DNA of 64,000 bases from Acinetobacter chinensis (GTDB taxonomy: Bacteria; Pseudomonadota; Gammaproteobacteria; Pseudomonadales; Moraxellaceae), in assembly GCF_002165375.2 (NCBI RefSeq), contig NZ_CP032134.1, positions 3,534,001 through 3,598,000 of the forward strand, read 5' to 3'. The translations under genes were made by a program, and so were the position numbers. A model generated the notes under the pieces. That model was not told the origin of the DNA, searched no databases, and saw only the letters and a program-made list of their open reading frames with translations. Position 1 is the first letter of the stretch. Each line of letters starts with the position of its first letter. Shown piece by piece: positions 30,868-41,542 of this stretch.

Positions 30868-30911
30868 AGTTAAGATCCCGATATATCTGTTTCTGTGCTG
30901 ATTCGTCAGAA

Positions 30912-30988
<77 letters not shown>

Positions 30989-31003
30989 TCAGATACATCA
31001 ATG

Positions 31004-32735
<1,732 letters not shown>

Positions 32736-32851
32736 TATTCTCTTAATGAATTATTTATCACCTCGTCAGTGATAAATAAAACGCAATAAACATTTAACAA
32801 CTTAACCCTTTGAGCTAAGTTCGTTTGCTGTATCGCGTCGGGATGAGCTCA

Positions 32852-32879
32852 TTATAGGACAATTTCTTACACGTGCAAG
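32852..32879 (-). promoter_or_regulatory. rRNA operon promoter
   Basis: Minus-strand TTGCAC, a 16-nt spacer and a perfect TATAAT, followed by a GC-rich start region; about 260 nt upstream of mature 16S. The leader between promoter and 16S is otherwise AT-rich and includes one arm of the 16S processing stem. Confidence 0.75.
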
Positions 32880-33015
32880 TGCTTTTAACTGATTGTTTTA
32901 TCGAGTGTTGTATTTTTATACGCTAAACTTCTTTCAAAATACTAAAAAATGCATTTAACTGTTTGATAATGGTGCAAAAATATAACATCTTATAAATCTG
33001 CACCAAAAACTGACT

Positions 33016-33585
33016 TTATTTGGATGCTGCTGCTGTTTTGATCTGCACACCCAGTATTTTCACACTTTGCTTTGGAACATTCTGGTGCATTCCATAGTTT
33101 CCTGTTGGAACAGCCGTAATTTTATCGACAACATTCATACCTTTGGTCACTTTACCAAATACTGCATAGCCTGCATTCATTGGACTTCTGTTCAAAAAGG
33201 CATTGTCTGCAACATTAATGAAGAACTGACTGGTTGCAGAGTCAGGATTGTTGGTCCGTGCCATAGCCAGAGTGCCACGGGTATTTTTAAGACCGTTGGA
33301 TGATTCATTTTTAATTGCAGCCTGAGTTTGCTTTTCGCTCATATCTGCATTGAAACCACCACCCTGGATCATGAAACCCGGAATGACGCGATGAAAAAGC
33401 GTATCGGTATAAAAGCCCGCTTTTACATAGTTTTCAAAGTTTTTTGCTGAAACGGGTGCCTGATCATTGAAAAGCTCAATTTCAATATTTCCCAGGGAGG
33501 TTTTCATTTCCACCACGGTATTGGCAGCCATCAGGCTGAAACTTGTAGTCATTGCACAAACGGCAAATAATGTCTGCTTTAACAT
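33016..33585 (-). CDS. ppiA: Periplasmic cyclophilin-type peptidyl-prolyl isomerase
   Basis: 189 residues with signal peptide MLKQTLFAVCAMTTSFSLMA, followed by a cyclophilin domain. Active-site motifs are FHRVIPGFMIQGGGF (Arg, Phe) and DSATSQFFINVADN; the rest matches the short bacterial PpiA type. It assists periplasmic protein folding. Monocistronic, just upstream of (but separate from) the rRNA promoter region. Confidence 0.92.
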   Translation of the reverse strand: MLKQTLFAVCAMTTSFSLMAANTVVEMKTSLGNIEIELFNDQAPVSAKNFENYVKAGFYTDTLFHRVIPGFMIQGGGFNADMSEKQTQAAIKNESSNGLKNTRGTLAMARTNNPDSATSQFFINVADNAFLNRSPMNAGYAVFGKVTKGMNVVDKITAVPTGNYGMHQNVPKQSVKILGVQIKTAAASK

Positions 33586-33679
33586 ATCCTTACTCTGTAT
33601 CGCTCAATGCGCATGGATTATCGCATAAGAATCATACAATATATTCACTGAGCTGTCTTTGCTTCACTATGAGAATAAA

Positions 33680-34348
33680 ATGAATAAAAATTTACTTAAT
33701 CCTGTTGTGACTCATCCACCGCCATGGCACCTGAATGGCGATGCTTTTATTATGAATTACTGGCTGAGCCCTGCTTTAACCAAAGCATCAGCCCATTTTG
33801 GAATTGCGCCGTCTTATCTGGGCAGAATGGTTCAGGTCATGCTGGTGCGCTATGAAACATCGCCTGTCGGCCCCTATGATGAACTGCTGTTACTTGATCA
33901 CAGCATTAAATATGGTGGCAGTCTTTCCTTTATTCCTAAAATATATGTATCTACCGAGGTCTCGGTTCAGCATGGTCAAGCGCTTTGGGGTATCCCAAAG
34001 GAACTGGCTCAATTTGAATGGCTGGAACGTGAAAACACCTGCTATTGTCAGATTCAGTTCGGCGAACAGATCATGTCCGTTAAACTGATGAAAAAACCAG
34101 CCACTCAGACAGCATTGGTCAGCAGTAAATATCTGCCCGATCTGATCCTGAAAATCAAACAGCATGATCAGAGTCGGACGTTCAGTTTTGCACCCCAGTT
34201 TTCGGGTGCATTGAAACCAATGCAATCTATAGAATGGATCAATACTCAGGACATCTTTCCTGATTTTTCTAAAGCGACTGCACTGAAAAGCTTTTATATT
34301 CCTGAATTTCAGCTGATCTTTCCTGAAGCTCAGATCGAAGAAGCATAA
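33680..34348 (+). CDS. Acetoacetate decarboxylase-family protein
   Basis: 222 residues in the ADC superfamily. An N-terminal PPPWHLNGDAFIMNYWL and the core SFIPKIYVSTEVSVQHGQALWGIPKELAQFEW correspond to the Glu and GxPK(K/E) region around the family's catalytic lysine. Here the motif is IPKE rather than PKK, so the Schiff-base lysine may be displaced and decarboxylase activity is uncertain. MNKNLLNP at 33680 was chosen over an ATG seven codons upstream; neither has a strong ribosome-binding site. Converges on the esterase gene. Confidence 0.65.
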   Translation: MNKNLLNPVVTHPPPWHLNGDAFIMNYWLSPALTKASAHFGIAPSYLGRMVQVMLVRYETSPVGPYDELLLLDHSIKYGGSLSFIPKIYVSTEVSVQHGQALWGIPKELAQFEWLERENTCYCQIQFGEQIMSVKLMKKPATQTALVSSKYLPDLILKIKQHDQSRTFSFAPQFSGALKPMQSIEWINTQDIFPDFSKATALKSFYIPEFQLIFPEAQIEEA

Positions 34349-34376
34349 AAAAAGGCGTTTCAAATGGAAACGCCTT
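34347..34376 (-). terminator. Terminator of the alpha/beta-hydrolase gene
   Basis: Minus-strand AAGGCGTTTC-CATTT-GAAACGCCTT followed by T residues. The plus side has only a short T tract. Confidence 0.8.
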
Positions 34377-34389
34377 AATCTGTCCGTAC

Positions 34390-35460
34390 TTAACGCTGTC
34401 TGTCCCAGAATTTTCGGAAATTCTTACTGATTTCGATTGTGATTTTTTTTGCCCGTCTGGAAACCGGAGTCAGATTGATGAATCCATGGGTCTGATCACT
34501 GTATTCCTGATACTCCACTTTATTGCCCTGATGTCTGAGTTTATGTGCATAGATTTCGCCTTCATCATGCAGCAGGTCATGCCCTGCAGTCACCACAAAT
34601 GCAGGAGGCTGTCTTTTCAGATTGCCATAAGTAGGTGAAATCATGGGATCATCGAGCTGAAAATCATGCTGAGTGACATAATAGTCTGTCACATAACTCA
34701 CATCAGCCCCCGTCAGCACCAGTCCATTTTCATAAGCATAAAATGACGGGTGACGGCTTTTAAAATCCACCACAGGATAAATCAGAAACTGAGCTTCAGG
34801 TGCATACACTTTGTTTGCACTGCGCTGTGCCACTACTGCACTGATGTTGCCGCCTGCACTGTCACCTGCCACAGCAATTCTGTTTTTCAGAATTTTAAAC
34901 TGTCTGCGGTTCTGATAAACCCAGGCCAGTGCATCTTCGCAGGTCTGAATCAGTTGTTTAGGGCTGGCTTCAGGTGCCAGTGGATAATCAATACTTAATA
35001 CCTGTGCACCTGCATGTACTGCAATCAGACGGCATGCTTCATCATGAGTGTCCATTCCGCCAACCACAAAACCGCCCCCATGATAGAACACAATCATAGG
35101 CAGCTTTTTATGCGGCGCAGGATGATAATGACGGGCGAAAATGGTTCCACTGTGTAAAGGCAAACGTAGATCTTCAATCCGCTTAACAGGTGTTGCCTGG
35201 GCACGGATCGACTGCATCTGCTGATCAAACACTTTTCGGGAATGGGCAGGATCGTCTCCAATAAAACCGATTTTCCCCTGCTTGATCTGCGCTGCCATCA
35301 TGCATTTAATAAAAGGATCAAGGTCTGGATAATGGTATGGATATCCCAGTGCCTTGCTTAATGTTTCCTGAGCAATGCCAGGCAAACGGTCCAGCGTCCG
35401 TGCTGCTGCACCCTGTCCCTTTTCCATCATTTTTTGAATTTTAGTGTTGAAAGCAACCAT
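34390..35460 (-). CDS. Alpha/beta-hydrolase, hormone-sensitive-lipase family esterase
   Basis: 356 residues from MVAFNTKIQ. HSL-family markers are the oxyanion motif HGGGFVVGG, the nucleophile elbow GDSAGG, and catalytic Asp and His in AGHDLLHDEGE and SDQTHGFINL. It is likely a carboxylesterase or lipase acting on short-chain esters. Two upstream ATGs (35490, 35514) extend the frame; AAGGAAAG upstream of 35460 favours the shorter start, but AGGA also precedes 35490. No signal peptide, so cytosolic. Confidence 0.85.
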   Translation of the reverse strand: MVAFNTKIQKMMEKGQGAAARTLDRLPGIAQETLSKALGYPYHYPDLDPFIKCMMAAQIKQGKIGFIGDDPAHSRKVFDQQMQSIRAQATPVKRIEDLRLPLHSGTIFARHYHPAPHKKLPMIVFYHGGGFVVGGMDTHDEACRLIAVHAGAQVLSIDYPLAPEASPKQLIQTCEDALAWVYQNRRQFKILKNRIAVAGDSAGGNISAVVAQRSANKVYAPEAQFLIYPVVDFKSRHPSFYAYENGLVLTGADVSYVTDYYVTQHDFQLDDPMISPTYGNLKRQPPAFVVTAGHDLLHDEGEIYAHKLRHQGNKVEYQEYSDQTHGFINLTPVSRRAKKITIEISKNFRKFWDRQR

Positions 35461-35661
35461 GGCGAGTCTTTCCTTATCTGTATTCTTCATATTTCCTACA
35501 TGATCAGCATTCATGTGACCATATTGTTATATAAGACATGTCATCTGCATACACAGCTGAAACTACAATACGCTAATCTTCTTTTAACTGCTTGTCATTG
35601 ACAATTTTCACGATAATAACAGAGTCGTTTTGCTACTCTGTTCAGATAAAGGATAAAGGTT

Positions 35662-36144
35662 ATGGCTAAAAAACTGATTCTGCTTTCCATAGCCACAACA
35701 TTTCTGGCTGTAGGCTGTGTCGCTTTTCCAGAAGATGGTGGCTATTACAATGGTCAATATGACAATCGTTATGACCGTCGCTATGACCGTGATTACGATA
35801 ACCGTTATGACCACAATCACAACCGTCAGCGCTGGGAATATCAACAGCGTCAGCAAAGAATCGAGCTTGAACGCAGACAGCGGGAACATGACCACAGACA
35901 ATGGGAACAGAAGCGTCAGCAGGAAGCTCAGTGGGATCAACGCAGACGGGAAGCTGACCGGAAGAACCGGGAAGAACTGCGTAAAAAAGCTGAAGAACAG
36001 CGTCAGAAACGCGCGGAATGGAATCGTAAAAAATCTGAACAGCAGCGTGAGCGCGTACAGAACCAGCGCCAGAAATATGCTGAACAACGTAAACAGCAGC
36101 AGGAAAACCGTCAGCAAAGATGGTCTGACCGCCACAAAGACTGA
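35662..36144 (+). CDS. Arg/Gln-rich putative lipoprotein
   Basis: 160 residues. A lipoprotein-like signal (LILLSIATTFLAVGC, lipobox Cys at 19) is followed by a Tyr/Asp/Arg-repeat segment (YDNRYDRRYDRDYDNRYD), then about 100 residues of charged Arg/Gln/Glu/Lys-rich helix that should be a long coiled coil or single alpha-helix. No domain recognised. AAGG sits just before the ATG and a terminator follows. Function unknown; surface or periplasmic location inferred. Confidence 0.7.
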   Translation: MAKKLILLSIATTFLAVGCVAFPEDGGYYNGQYDNRYDRRYDRDYDNRYDHNHNRQRWEYQQRQQRIELERRQREHDHRQWEQKRQQEAQWDQRRREADRKNREELRKKAEEQRQKRAEWNRKKSEQQRERVQNQRQKYAEQRKQQQENRQQRWSDRHKD

Positions 36145-36170
36145 TATTCCAGCTGAGCTTTAAACACAGA

Positions 36171-36197
36171 ACCCTGTAATTTTTTACAGGGTTTTTC
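36171..36197 (+). terminator. Terminator of the Arg/Gln-rich lipoprotein gene
   Basis: ACCCTGTAA/TTACAGGGT stem followed by a T-rich tract. Confidence 0.8.
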
Positions 36198-36362
36198 TTT
36201 GATGGATCCCGTGCTTTATATACAGGCGGATTCAGCAGTCTGTCCACCTGAGCTGTGCTGAGCAGGAAATGTTCTGTCTCAAAACATTCGCCATGTACTG
36301 CATGATTACTGAAGGCATCCAGCTCAGTATATAGCGACTGTTCTTATGCAGATGAGTATGAA

Positions 36363-36623
36363 TTATTGAACCACCGGTGCTTCTTCAACAGACTCAGACT
36401 GAACCGGAGCAGACTGTTCTGCTGGGTCTGCCTGTGTTACTGCACCCGACTGATCCACTGTATCCACTGCTGACACACTGCCTGGCTGAGCCCCACCTGA
36501 GTTTGCAGCAGTTTCAGGTGTCTGGGCACTTTGTGGAGCCTGAGCCGTTTCTGCAGATGAACATCCCACAGCAGCGAGTGATGCACCCAAAATAATTAAA
36601 GAGAATAAACCTGATTTTTTCAT
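36363..36623 (-). CDS. Small Ala/Gln/Pro-rich lipoprotein
   Basis: 86 residues from MKKSGLFSL; the open frame continues 20 codons upstream, but the signal peptide fixes this start. The lipobox is LAAVGC. The mature part is low complexity (AQAPQSAQTPETAAN, many Gln, Ser, Val, Glu) and probably disordered. No domain recognised. Confidence 0.65.
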   Translation of the reverse strand: MKKSGLFSLIILGASLAAVGCSSAETAQAPQSAQTPETAANSGGAQPGSVSAVDTVDQSGAVTQADPAEQSAPVQSESVEEAPVVQ

Positions 36624-36967
36624 AACTTTTTCCTGAGTTATTGAGTAATAAACGCCAAAGTCCTGCTTTGACCGAGCCATCATGACCCAACATTCCCAGG
36701 GCTGCCCGCATAAATCGTTAAGGTTTTATCCCTCTGAGTTGTGCTTATGCAATTTTTTATTAATTCTGCAGCAATCTTTTTTCAGCTCAGAATACAGCGA
36801 ACAAAACAATAAAATGCTCTTTTTATTATAAAGATACAGCTTAATCAGACTTTTTAGATATTCAGATAATATGTCTGTCAGATCTGAGCATGACAGCAGA
36901 AGACTCCAGTAAAGCCAGCCTAAACTTACACTTCACCAGGGTTTGAAACATAAAACCGTATTTTGAA

Positions 36968-37120
36968 TAAAAAAAAGCCCATCCAAGGATGGATGGGCGT
37001 TGAAAACACAATTCAGAAAGACAAAAAAGAAACTACAGCGATATAGAATCTGAATATGAGTTTAGATAAATCCGTAACCGCTGTAAAAGACGATAAAACA
37101 ATCAATTTATTGCTTTTAAG
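36968..37120 (-). ncRNA. Candidate minus-strand small RNA
   Basis: A strong orphan terminator (GCCCATCC-ATCCTT-GGATGGGC plus eight T on the minus strand, 36969-36998) has no gene upstream of it for 430 bp. A TATAAT-like -10 on the minus strand near 37130 would give a transcript of about 150 nt. The -35 is poor and no homology is known to me. The rest of the 840-bp gap 36624-37463 holds the lipoprotein promoter and the heat-shock promoter of grpE. Confidence 0.35.
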
Positions 37121-37324
37121 TATAATTATTATACATGTTTGATTTATTTTGATTATTTTTTATACCTGCAAGGCAGTTACACCCCGACTTTCTGTACCAT
37201 CCAGTAAAAAATTCAGTCTCTCAGACTGAAGTGGGGCTCAACAGATCAGGTACCGCAATTTTAGCGCAATCATTCACAGCTTCAGTATTTCTTCCATTTT
37301 CATTAAATTTTGTCCCACAGGCAT

Positions 37325-37352
37325 CTTGAATTTTTAAGGCTTGCCCCGACCT
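37325..37352 (+). promoter_or_regulatory. Sigma-32-type heat-shock promoter of grpE
   Basis: CTTGAA, a 13-nt spacer and CCCCGACCT, against the sigma-32 consensus CTTGAAA-N11-16-CCCCATNT. About 110 nt upstream of the grpE start. Confidence 0.7.
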
Positions 37353-37463
37353 CTTACAGTAATCATGAATTCAATAACGCATGGCAGTTCAGATTAACCC
37401 AGTTAACACTGACGCCTTAAGGGACTGTACATGTTTAAGAACCCATTTAAACGGAGTAAATCA

Positions 37464-38003
37464 ATGGCAACTGAGCAAAATCAAGACGCTCAAGATTTAG
37501 AGCAAGAGCAGGCAGAACAGCAGACTCAAGCTGAAACCGAGCAGGCTGAAGTTTCAGTTGAAGATTTACAGGCACAGATCAGACAGTTTGAAGAAAGCCT
37601 GAAACTTGAGAAAGCACGTACGGCAAATGCAGTGTATGAAGCTCAGAAAAGCGTGGAACGTATCCAGCGTGAATCTGAAAAGCATAAAGACACTGTGCTT
37701 GAAAAATTTGCCAAAGAACTGCTGGAATCCGTAGATAACCTGGAACGGGCAATTGCAGCGGCAGGCGAAGAAAAATCCGGATTATCCGAAGGTGTGGAAC
37801 TGACACTGAAATCTCTGCTGACCACTTTGGAAAAATTTGGTGTTGTTGTGGTGGATACCGCACATGGTTTCAATGCAGATCTGCATCAGGCAGTCGGTAT
37901 TGACCCAAATGCCAAAGCCAATGAGATTGGCACTGTACTGCAGAAAGGTTATGCCCTGAATGGTCGCTTACTGCGTCCAGCAATGGTTATGGTTGGCGCA
38001 TAA
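37464..38003 (+). CDS. grpE: Nucleotide exchange factor GrpE
   Basis: 179 residues. The acidic Gln/Glu N-terminus is followed by the long coiled coil (about residues 35-90, YEAQKSVERIQRESEKHKD) and the beta-domain with HQAVGIDPNAKANEIGTVLQKGYALNGRLLRPAMVMVG. It releases ADP from DnaK. MATEQNQ at 37464 is preferred by family comparison; an in-frame ATG at 37431 has a good AAGGGA site and cannot be ruled out. It precedes dnaK in the same direction. Confidence 0.95.
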   Translation: MATEQNQDAQDLEQEQAEQQTQAETEQAEVSVEDLQAQIRQFEESLKLEKARTANAVYEAQKSVERIQRESEKHKDTVLEKFAKELLESVDNLERAIAAAGEEKSGLSEGVELTLKSLLTTLEKFGVVVVDTAHGFNADLHQAVGIDPNAKANEIGTVLQKGYALNGRLLRPAMVMVGA

Positions 38004-38047
38004 GCCTTATATATCAGGGAGTCCGTAAAAAATTTTCATCAATTTTA

Positions 38048-38075
38048 CTTGAAAAATTCAGAACGGCTCTCATAT
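38048..38075 (+). promoter_or_regulatory. Sigma-32-type heat-shock promoter of dnaK
   Basis: Exact CTTGAAA, a 13-nt spacer and TCTCATAT, which keeps the CAT-T core of the -10 consensus; 85 nt upstream of the dnaK start, so dnaK can be transcribed apart from grpE. Confidence 0.65.
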
Positions 38076-38159
38076 CGGATTACAAGAAAATGTCTTTTGC
38101 GTTCCCCTGCTGATATCGGGAAAGCAAAAGTATTCAAAAGAATTTAGAGGAATATGTTA

Positions 38160-40103
38160 ATGGCTAAAATTATCGGTATTGACTTAGGTACAACAAACTC
38201 ATGTGTTGCAGTACTTGAAGGCGATAAAGTTAAAGTAATCGAAAACGCTGAAGGCGCTCGTACAACTCCATCGATTGTTGCGTACAAAGATGGTGAAATC
38301 CTGGTTGGTCAGTCTGCGAAACGTCAGGCAGTAACCAACCCTAAAAATACTCTGTATGCAATCAAACGTCTGATCGGTCGTAAGTACCAGGATCAGGCAG
38401 TACAGAAAGACATCGGTATTGCACCATTCAAAATCGTGAAAGCGGACAATGGCGATGCATGGGTTGAAGTAAACGACAAGAAACTTGCTCCACAACAGGT
38501 TTCAGCTGAAATTCTGAAAAAGATGAAAAAGACAGCTGAAGACTATCTGGGTGAAACAGTAACAGAAGCAGTCATTACTGTTCCTGCATACTTCAACGAT
38601 GCTCAGCGTCAGGCAACTAAAGATGCAGGTAAAATTGCTGGTTTAGAAGTTAAACGTATCATCAACGAACCAACGGCTGCTGCACTTGCGTTCGGTATGG
38701 ACAAAAAAGAAGGCGACCGTAAAGTTGCTGTATATGACCTTGGTGGTGGTACTTTTGACGTATCAATCATTGAAATTGCTGACTTAGATGGCGACCAGCA
38801 GATCGAAGTACTGTCTACCAACGGTGATACATTCCTTGGTGGTGAAGACTTTGATAATGCATTGATCGACTATTTAGTTGAAGAGTTCAAAAAAGAACAG
38901 AACTTCAACCTGAAACAGGATCCACTTGCACTTCAACGTTTAAAAGAAGCAGCTGAAAAAGCGAAAATTGAGCTTTCTTCATCTAATTCAACTGAAATTA
39001 ACCTGCCGTATATCACGGCTGATGCAACTGGTCCTAAACACTTAGTGATCAATGTAACTCGTGCAAAACTTGAAGGTCTGGTTGCTGACCTGGTTGCCCG
39101 TACGATTGAGCCTTGTAAAATTGCGCTTAAAGATGCCGGTCTTTCAACAAGCGACATCTCTGACGTAATCCTGGTAGGTGGTCAGTCACGTATGCCAATG
39201 GTTCAACAGAAAGTTCAGGAGTTCTTCGGTAAAGAACCTCGTAAAGATGTAAACCCTGATGAAGCAGTTGCAATTGGTGCTGCGATTCAAGGTGCGGTAC
39301 TTTCAGGTGACAAAACTGACGTACTTTTACTTGACGTTACACCGCTTACACTTGGTATCGAAACTATGGGTGGCGTGTTAACTGCGATCATCGAGAAAAA
39401 CACCACGATTCCTGCGAAGAAATCTCAAGTGTTCTCGACTGCTGCTGACAACCAGCCTGCTGTAGACATTTCTGTGTTCCAGGGTGAACGTAAAATGGCG
39501 CAGCAAAACAAATTACTGGGTAACTTCCAGTTAGGTGACATCCCACCTGCTCCACGTGGTGTGCCACAGATTGAAGTATCTTTCGACATCAACGCTGATG
39601 GTATCTTAAAAGTATCTGCGAAAGATAAGAGCACTGGTAAAGAGCAATCTATCCAGATTAAAGCAAACTCAGGTTTGTCTGATGCTGAAATCGAAGCAAT
39701 GATCAAAGATGCTGAAGCGAATGCTGAAGAAGACCGTAAGTTCGAAGAGCTGGCAAAAGCACGTAACGAAGCTGATGCACTCGTTTCTTCTGCTCAAAAA
39801 GCAGTGAAAGATCTGGGCGACCAGGTGACGGCTGATGAGAAAACTGCAATTGATACAGCGGTATCTGAGCTTGAAGTGACTGCGAAAGAAAATGATGTTG
39901 ATGCGATCAAAGCAAAAACTGAAGCTTTACAGAACATCATCATGCCGATCACTCAACGTGCGTATGAAGCTGCTCAAGGTCAAGGCGGAGCTGAAGGTTT
40001 CGATCCTAGCCAGTTCGGTGGTGATGCTGGTCAACAACAGCAAAAAGCGGACGATGGCGTTGTAGATGCTGAGTTCACTGAAGTGAAAGATGACAAAAAA
40101 TAA
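38160..40103 (+). CDS. dnaK: Chaperone Hsp70 DnaK
   Basis: 647-residue ATP-dependent chaperone. It has IIGIDLGTTNSCVAV at the N-terminus, the phosphate-2 motif VAVYDLGGGTFDVSIIEI (about residue 190), VGGQSRMP (about 335), the linker DVLLLDVTPLTLGIETMGG (about 385), the substrate-binding domain, a helical lid, and a C-terminal tail with DDGVVDAEFTEVKDDKK. The start at 38160 has AGGA at a good distance; the ATG two codons upstream is too close to it. Works with GrpE and J-proteins. Confidence 0.98.
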   Translation: MAKIIGIDLGTTNSCVAVLEGDKVKVIENAEGARTTPSIVAYKDGEILVGQSAKRQAVTNPKNTLYAIKRLIGRKYQDQAVQKDIGIAPFKIVKADNGDAWVEVNDKKLAPQQVSAEILKKMKKTAEDYLGETVTEAVITVPAYFNDAQRQATKDAGKIAGLEVKRIINEPTAAALAFGMDKKEGDRKVAVYDLGGGTFDVSIIEIADLDGDQQIEVLSTNGDTFLGGEDFDNALIDYLVEEFKKEQNFNLKQDPLALQRLKEAAEKAKIELSSSNSTEINLPYITADATGPKHLVINVTRAKLEGLVADLVARTIEPCKIALKDAGLSTSDISDVILVGGQSRMPMVQQKVQEFFGKEPRKDVNPDEAVAIGAAIQGAVLSGDKTDVLLLDVTPLTLGIETMGGVLTAIIEKNTTIPAKKSQVFSTAADNQPAVDISVFQGERKMAQQNKLLGNFQLGDIPPAPRGVPQIEVSFDINADGILKVSAKDKSTGKEQSIQIKANSGLSDAEIEAMIKDAEANAEEDRKFEELAKARNEADALVSSAQKAVKDLGDQVTADEKTAIDTAVSELEVTAKENDVDAIKAKTEALQNIIMPITQRAYEAAQGQGGAEGFDPSQFGGDAGQQQQKADDGVVDAEFTEVKDDKK

Positions 40104-40124
40104 TTCGTTATTGAATGTCTAAGA

Positions 40125-40155
40125 AAAACCGCTCAAGAAATTGAGCGGTTTTTTT
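40125..40155. terminator. Bidirectional terminator between dnaK and the J-protein gene
   Basis: CCGCTCAA-GAAA-TTGAGCGG with A and T runs on either side. Confidence 0.85.
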
Positions 40156-40159
40156 GATT

Positions 40160-40960
40160 TTAATTTATGTATTTCAACATAAAATCTCGCGCATTATTTA
40201 ACAGCTGTGTTTGTTCTTCCAACATACGTTGTACCGCAGGTGTAACGTTTACATTACGGTCTGGATGGTAGTCTTTCATTTTTATTCTATACGCCTTATT
40301 AATCTCTTGTTCAGTGGCTTGAATACCTACACCTAATATTTCTGCTGCTGTTTCTAATTCCGATTTACCCGTTGAATTATGTTGTGATTCATACTGAAAG
40401 GCATCCTCCAACATTGCTTCCAGTTCTGAGTGACAATATTGATAACTTAATCCTAAAGTAGTACCAAAACCAAAACCATCATAACGAATCTTTTCAATAT
40501 CCTGACATGTATTCACCAATAAACGGCAAACGACCGTAAACATTACTTCCTTGCTTTCCTGATTAGGATTTAATTCTAACCACTGATGAATACACGTTTC
40601 CAAAGAAGAACGATGCTTTGTTTTTAATACTTCACGCAAATACGTTTCATCTTCAGCATTATCACAACACTCTTGAAAAACAGACTTTACATATTTTACT
40701 TTTTCAGTCGTCCATTGGTGTTCATATTTTAAGGCAAAATGGCATACCATCTCGATGCAAGGGGTCAATAAACGTATAGTAGATGGATTTGAATGCTGTT
40801 CTTGCTTGTGAAATGGCTCGTGAGGCTCGGATGGTTCATTATTTTGGTTAAGCGACTGCTCTTTTGAATACACCATAAAGCCAATAATGATCAGACCTAT
40901 AATAAACCCTATAGGACCTGCGACAATCGTTCCAAAAGCTAAAATAGCAATCATCCACAT
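40160..40960 (-). CDS. DjlA-like membrane-anchored J-domain protein
   Basis: 266 residues. An N-terminal hydrophobic anchor (MIAILAFGTIVAGPIGFIIGLIIIGFMV) is followed by a linker, then a helical middle domain (about 65-185) resembling the TerB/DjlA central domain. The C-terminal J domain (about 205-265) has AAEILGVGIQATEQEINKAYRIKMKDYHPDRN, with the HPD motif that stimulates DnaK. The ATG at 40960 follows GGGGG at a good distance; the longer frame uses TTG. It converges on dnaK, so its partner is encoded next door. Composition is more AT-rich than dnaK. Confidence 0.85.
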   Translation of the reverse strand: MWMIAILAFGTIVAGPIGFIIGLIIIGFMVYSKEQSLNQNNEPSEPHEPFHKQEQHSNPSTIRLLTPCIEMVCHFALKYEHQWTTEKVKYVKSVFQECCDNAEDETYLREVLKTKHRSSLETCIHQWLELNPNQESKEVMFTVVCRLLVNTCQDIEKIRYDGFGFGTTLGLSYQYCHSELEAMLEDAFQYESQHNSTGKSELETAAEILGVGIQATEQEINKAYRIKMKDYHPDRNVNVTPAVQRMLEEQTQLLNNARDFMLKYIN

Positions 40961-41125
40961 TTTCAATACCCCCAATATTATTATTAAATTTCAGATGTTT
41001 ATTTTGATTAAATAACACATATAAAATTAATCGATGATTCTAATAAATTTATAATTTCAACACTATCAAAACTTAAACAAAAATATTAATTCAGACTCTA
41101 TAATGGAGAAAAAGAGTCAAAAACT

Positions 41126-41539
41126 ATGAAAAATTCCTCTGCCGTTTCCCCAACTGTGTATTACAGCCTGATCATTGCCCCATTTTTATTTCCATTGATA
41201 GCTGCCATCATTGATATGTTCAGCTCTGCACCTGAGCTCGAACTCCTTGATAAAACCCTGTACAGAGACCCACAGAACTGGGAAGCCGTAATTGTTATTC
41301 TCCTGTTCATCGCCCTGATGGCAATCACCATTGGACTTTTCAGAAAAAAAGAATGGGCGCGTAAAGCCTATATCTACACCTTTTTTCCTACGTTTCTGAT
41401 TTACTTCATGCCTTATATGCACTGGATTTATATGAGCAGTTATGCGGCGATTTTCAATGATCTTGCCTTTGTCTGCTCAGGAATTCTGCTGATGATTTTA
41501 GTGACACCGTCACTCTATCAACCACTGTTCCAGAAATAA
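41126..41539 (+). CDS. Small membrane protein of unknown function
   Basis: 137 residues with about four hydrophobic segments (near 12-30, 50-70, 83-100, 112-130) and no recognised domain. First of three membrane-protein genes in 41.1-42.7 kb; the second follows after 3 bp in the same direction and is frameshifted. Confidence 0.65.
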   Translation: MKNSSAVSPTVYYSLIIAPFLFPLIAAIIDMFSSAPELELLDKTLYRDPQNWEAVIVILLFIALMAITIGLFRKKEWARKAYIYTFFPTFLIYFMPYMHWIYMSSYAAIFNDLAFVCSGILLMILVTPSLYQPLFQK

Positions 41540-41542
41540 GCC

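Noticed and set aside
35608..36135. 175-codon hydrophobic minus-strand frame (Leu/Phe/Val rich)
   Set aside because: It is the antisense shadow of the Arg/Gln/Lys-rich lipoprotein gene, whose codons read as hydrophobic residues in reverse.
36977..36998. Hairpin with AAGGAT loop near 36980 as another CsrA site
   Set aside because: The AGGA is on the plus strand while the T run makes it a minus-strand terminator; no other AGGA hairpins or GacA-like site are next to it.
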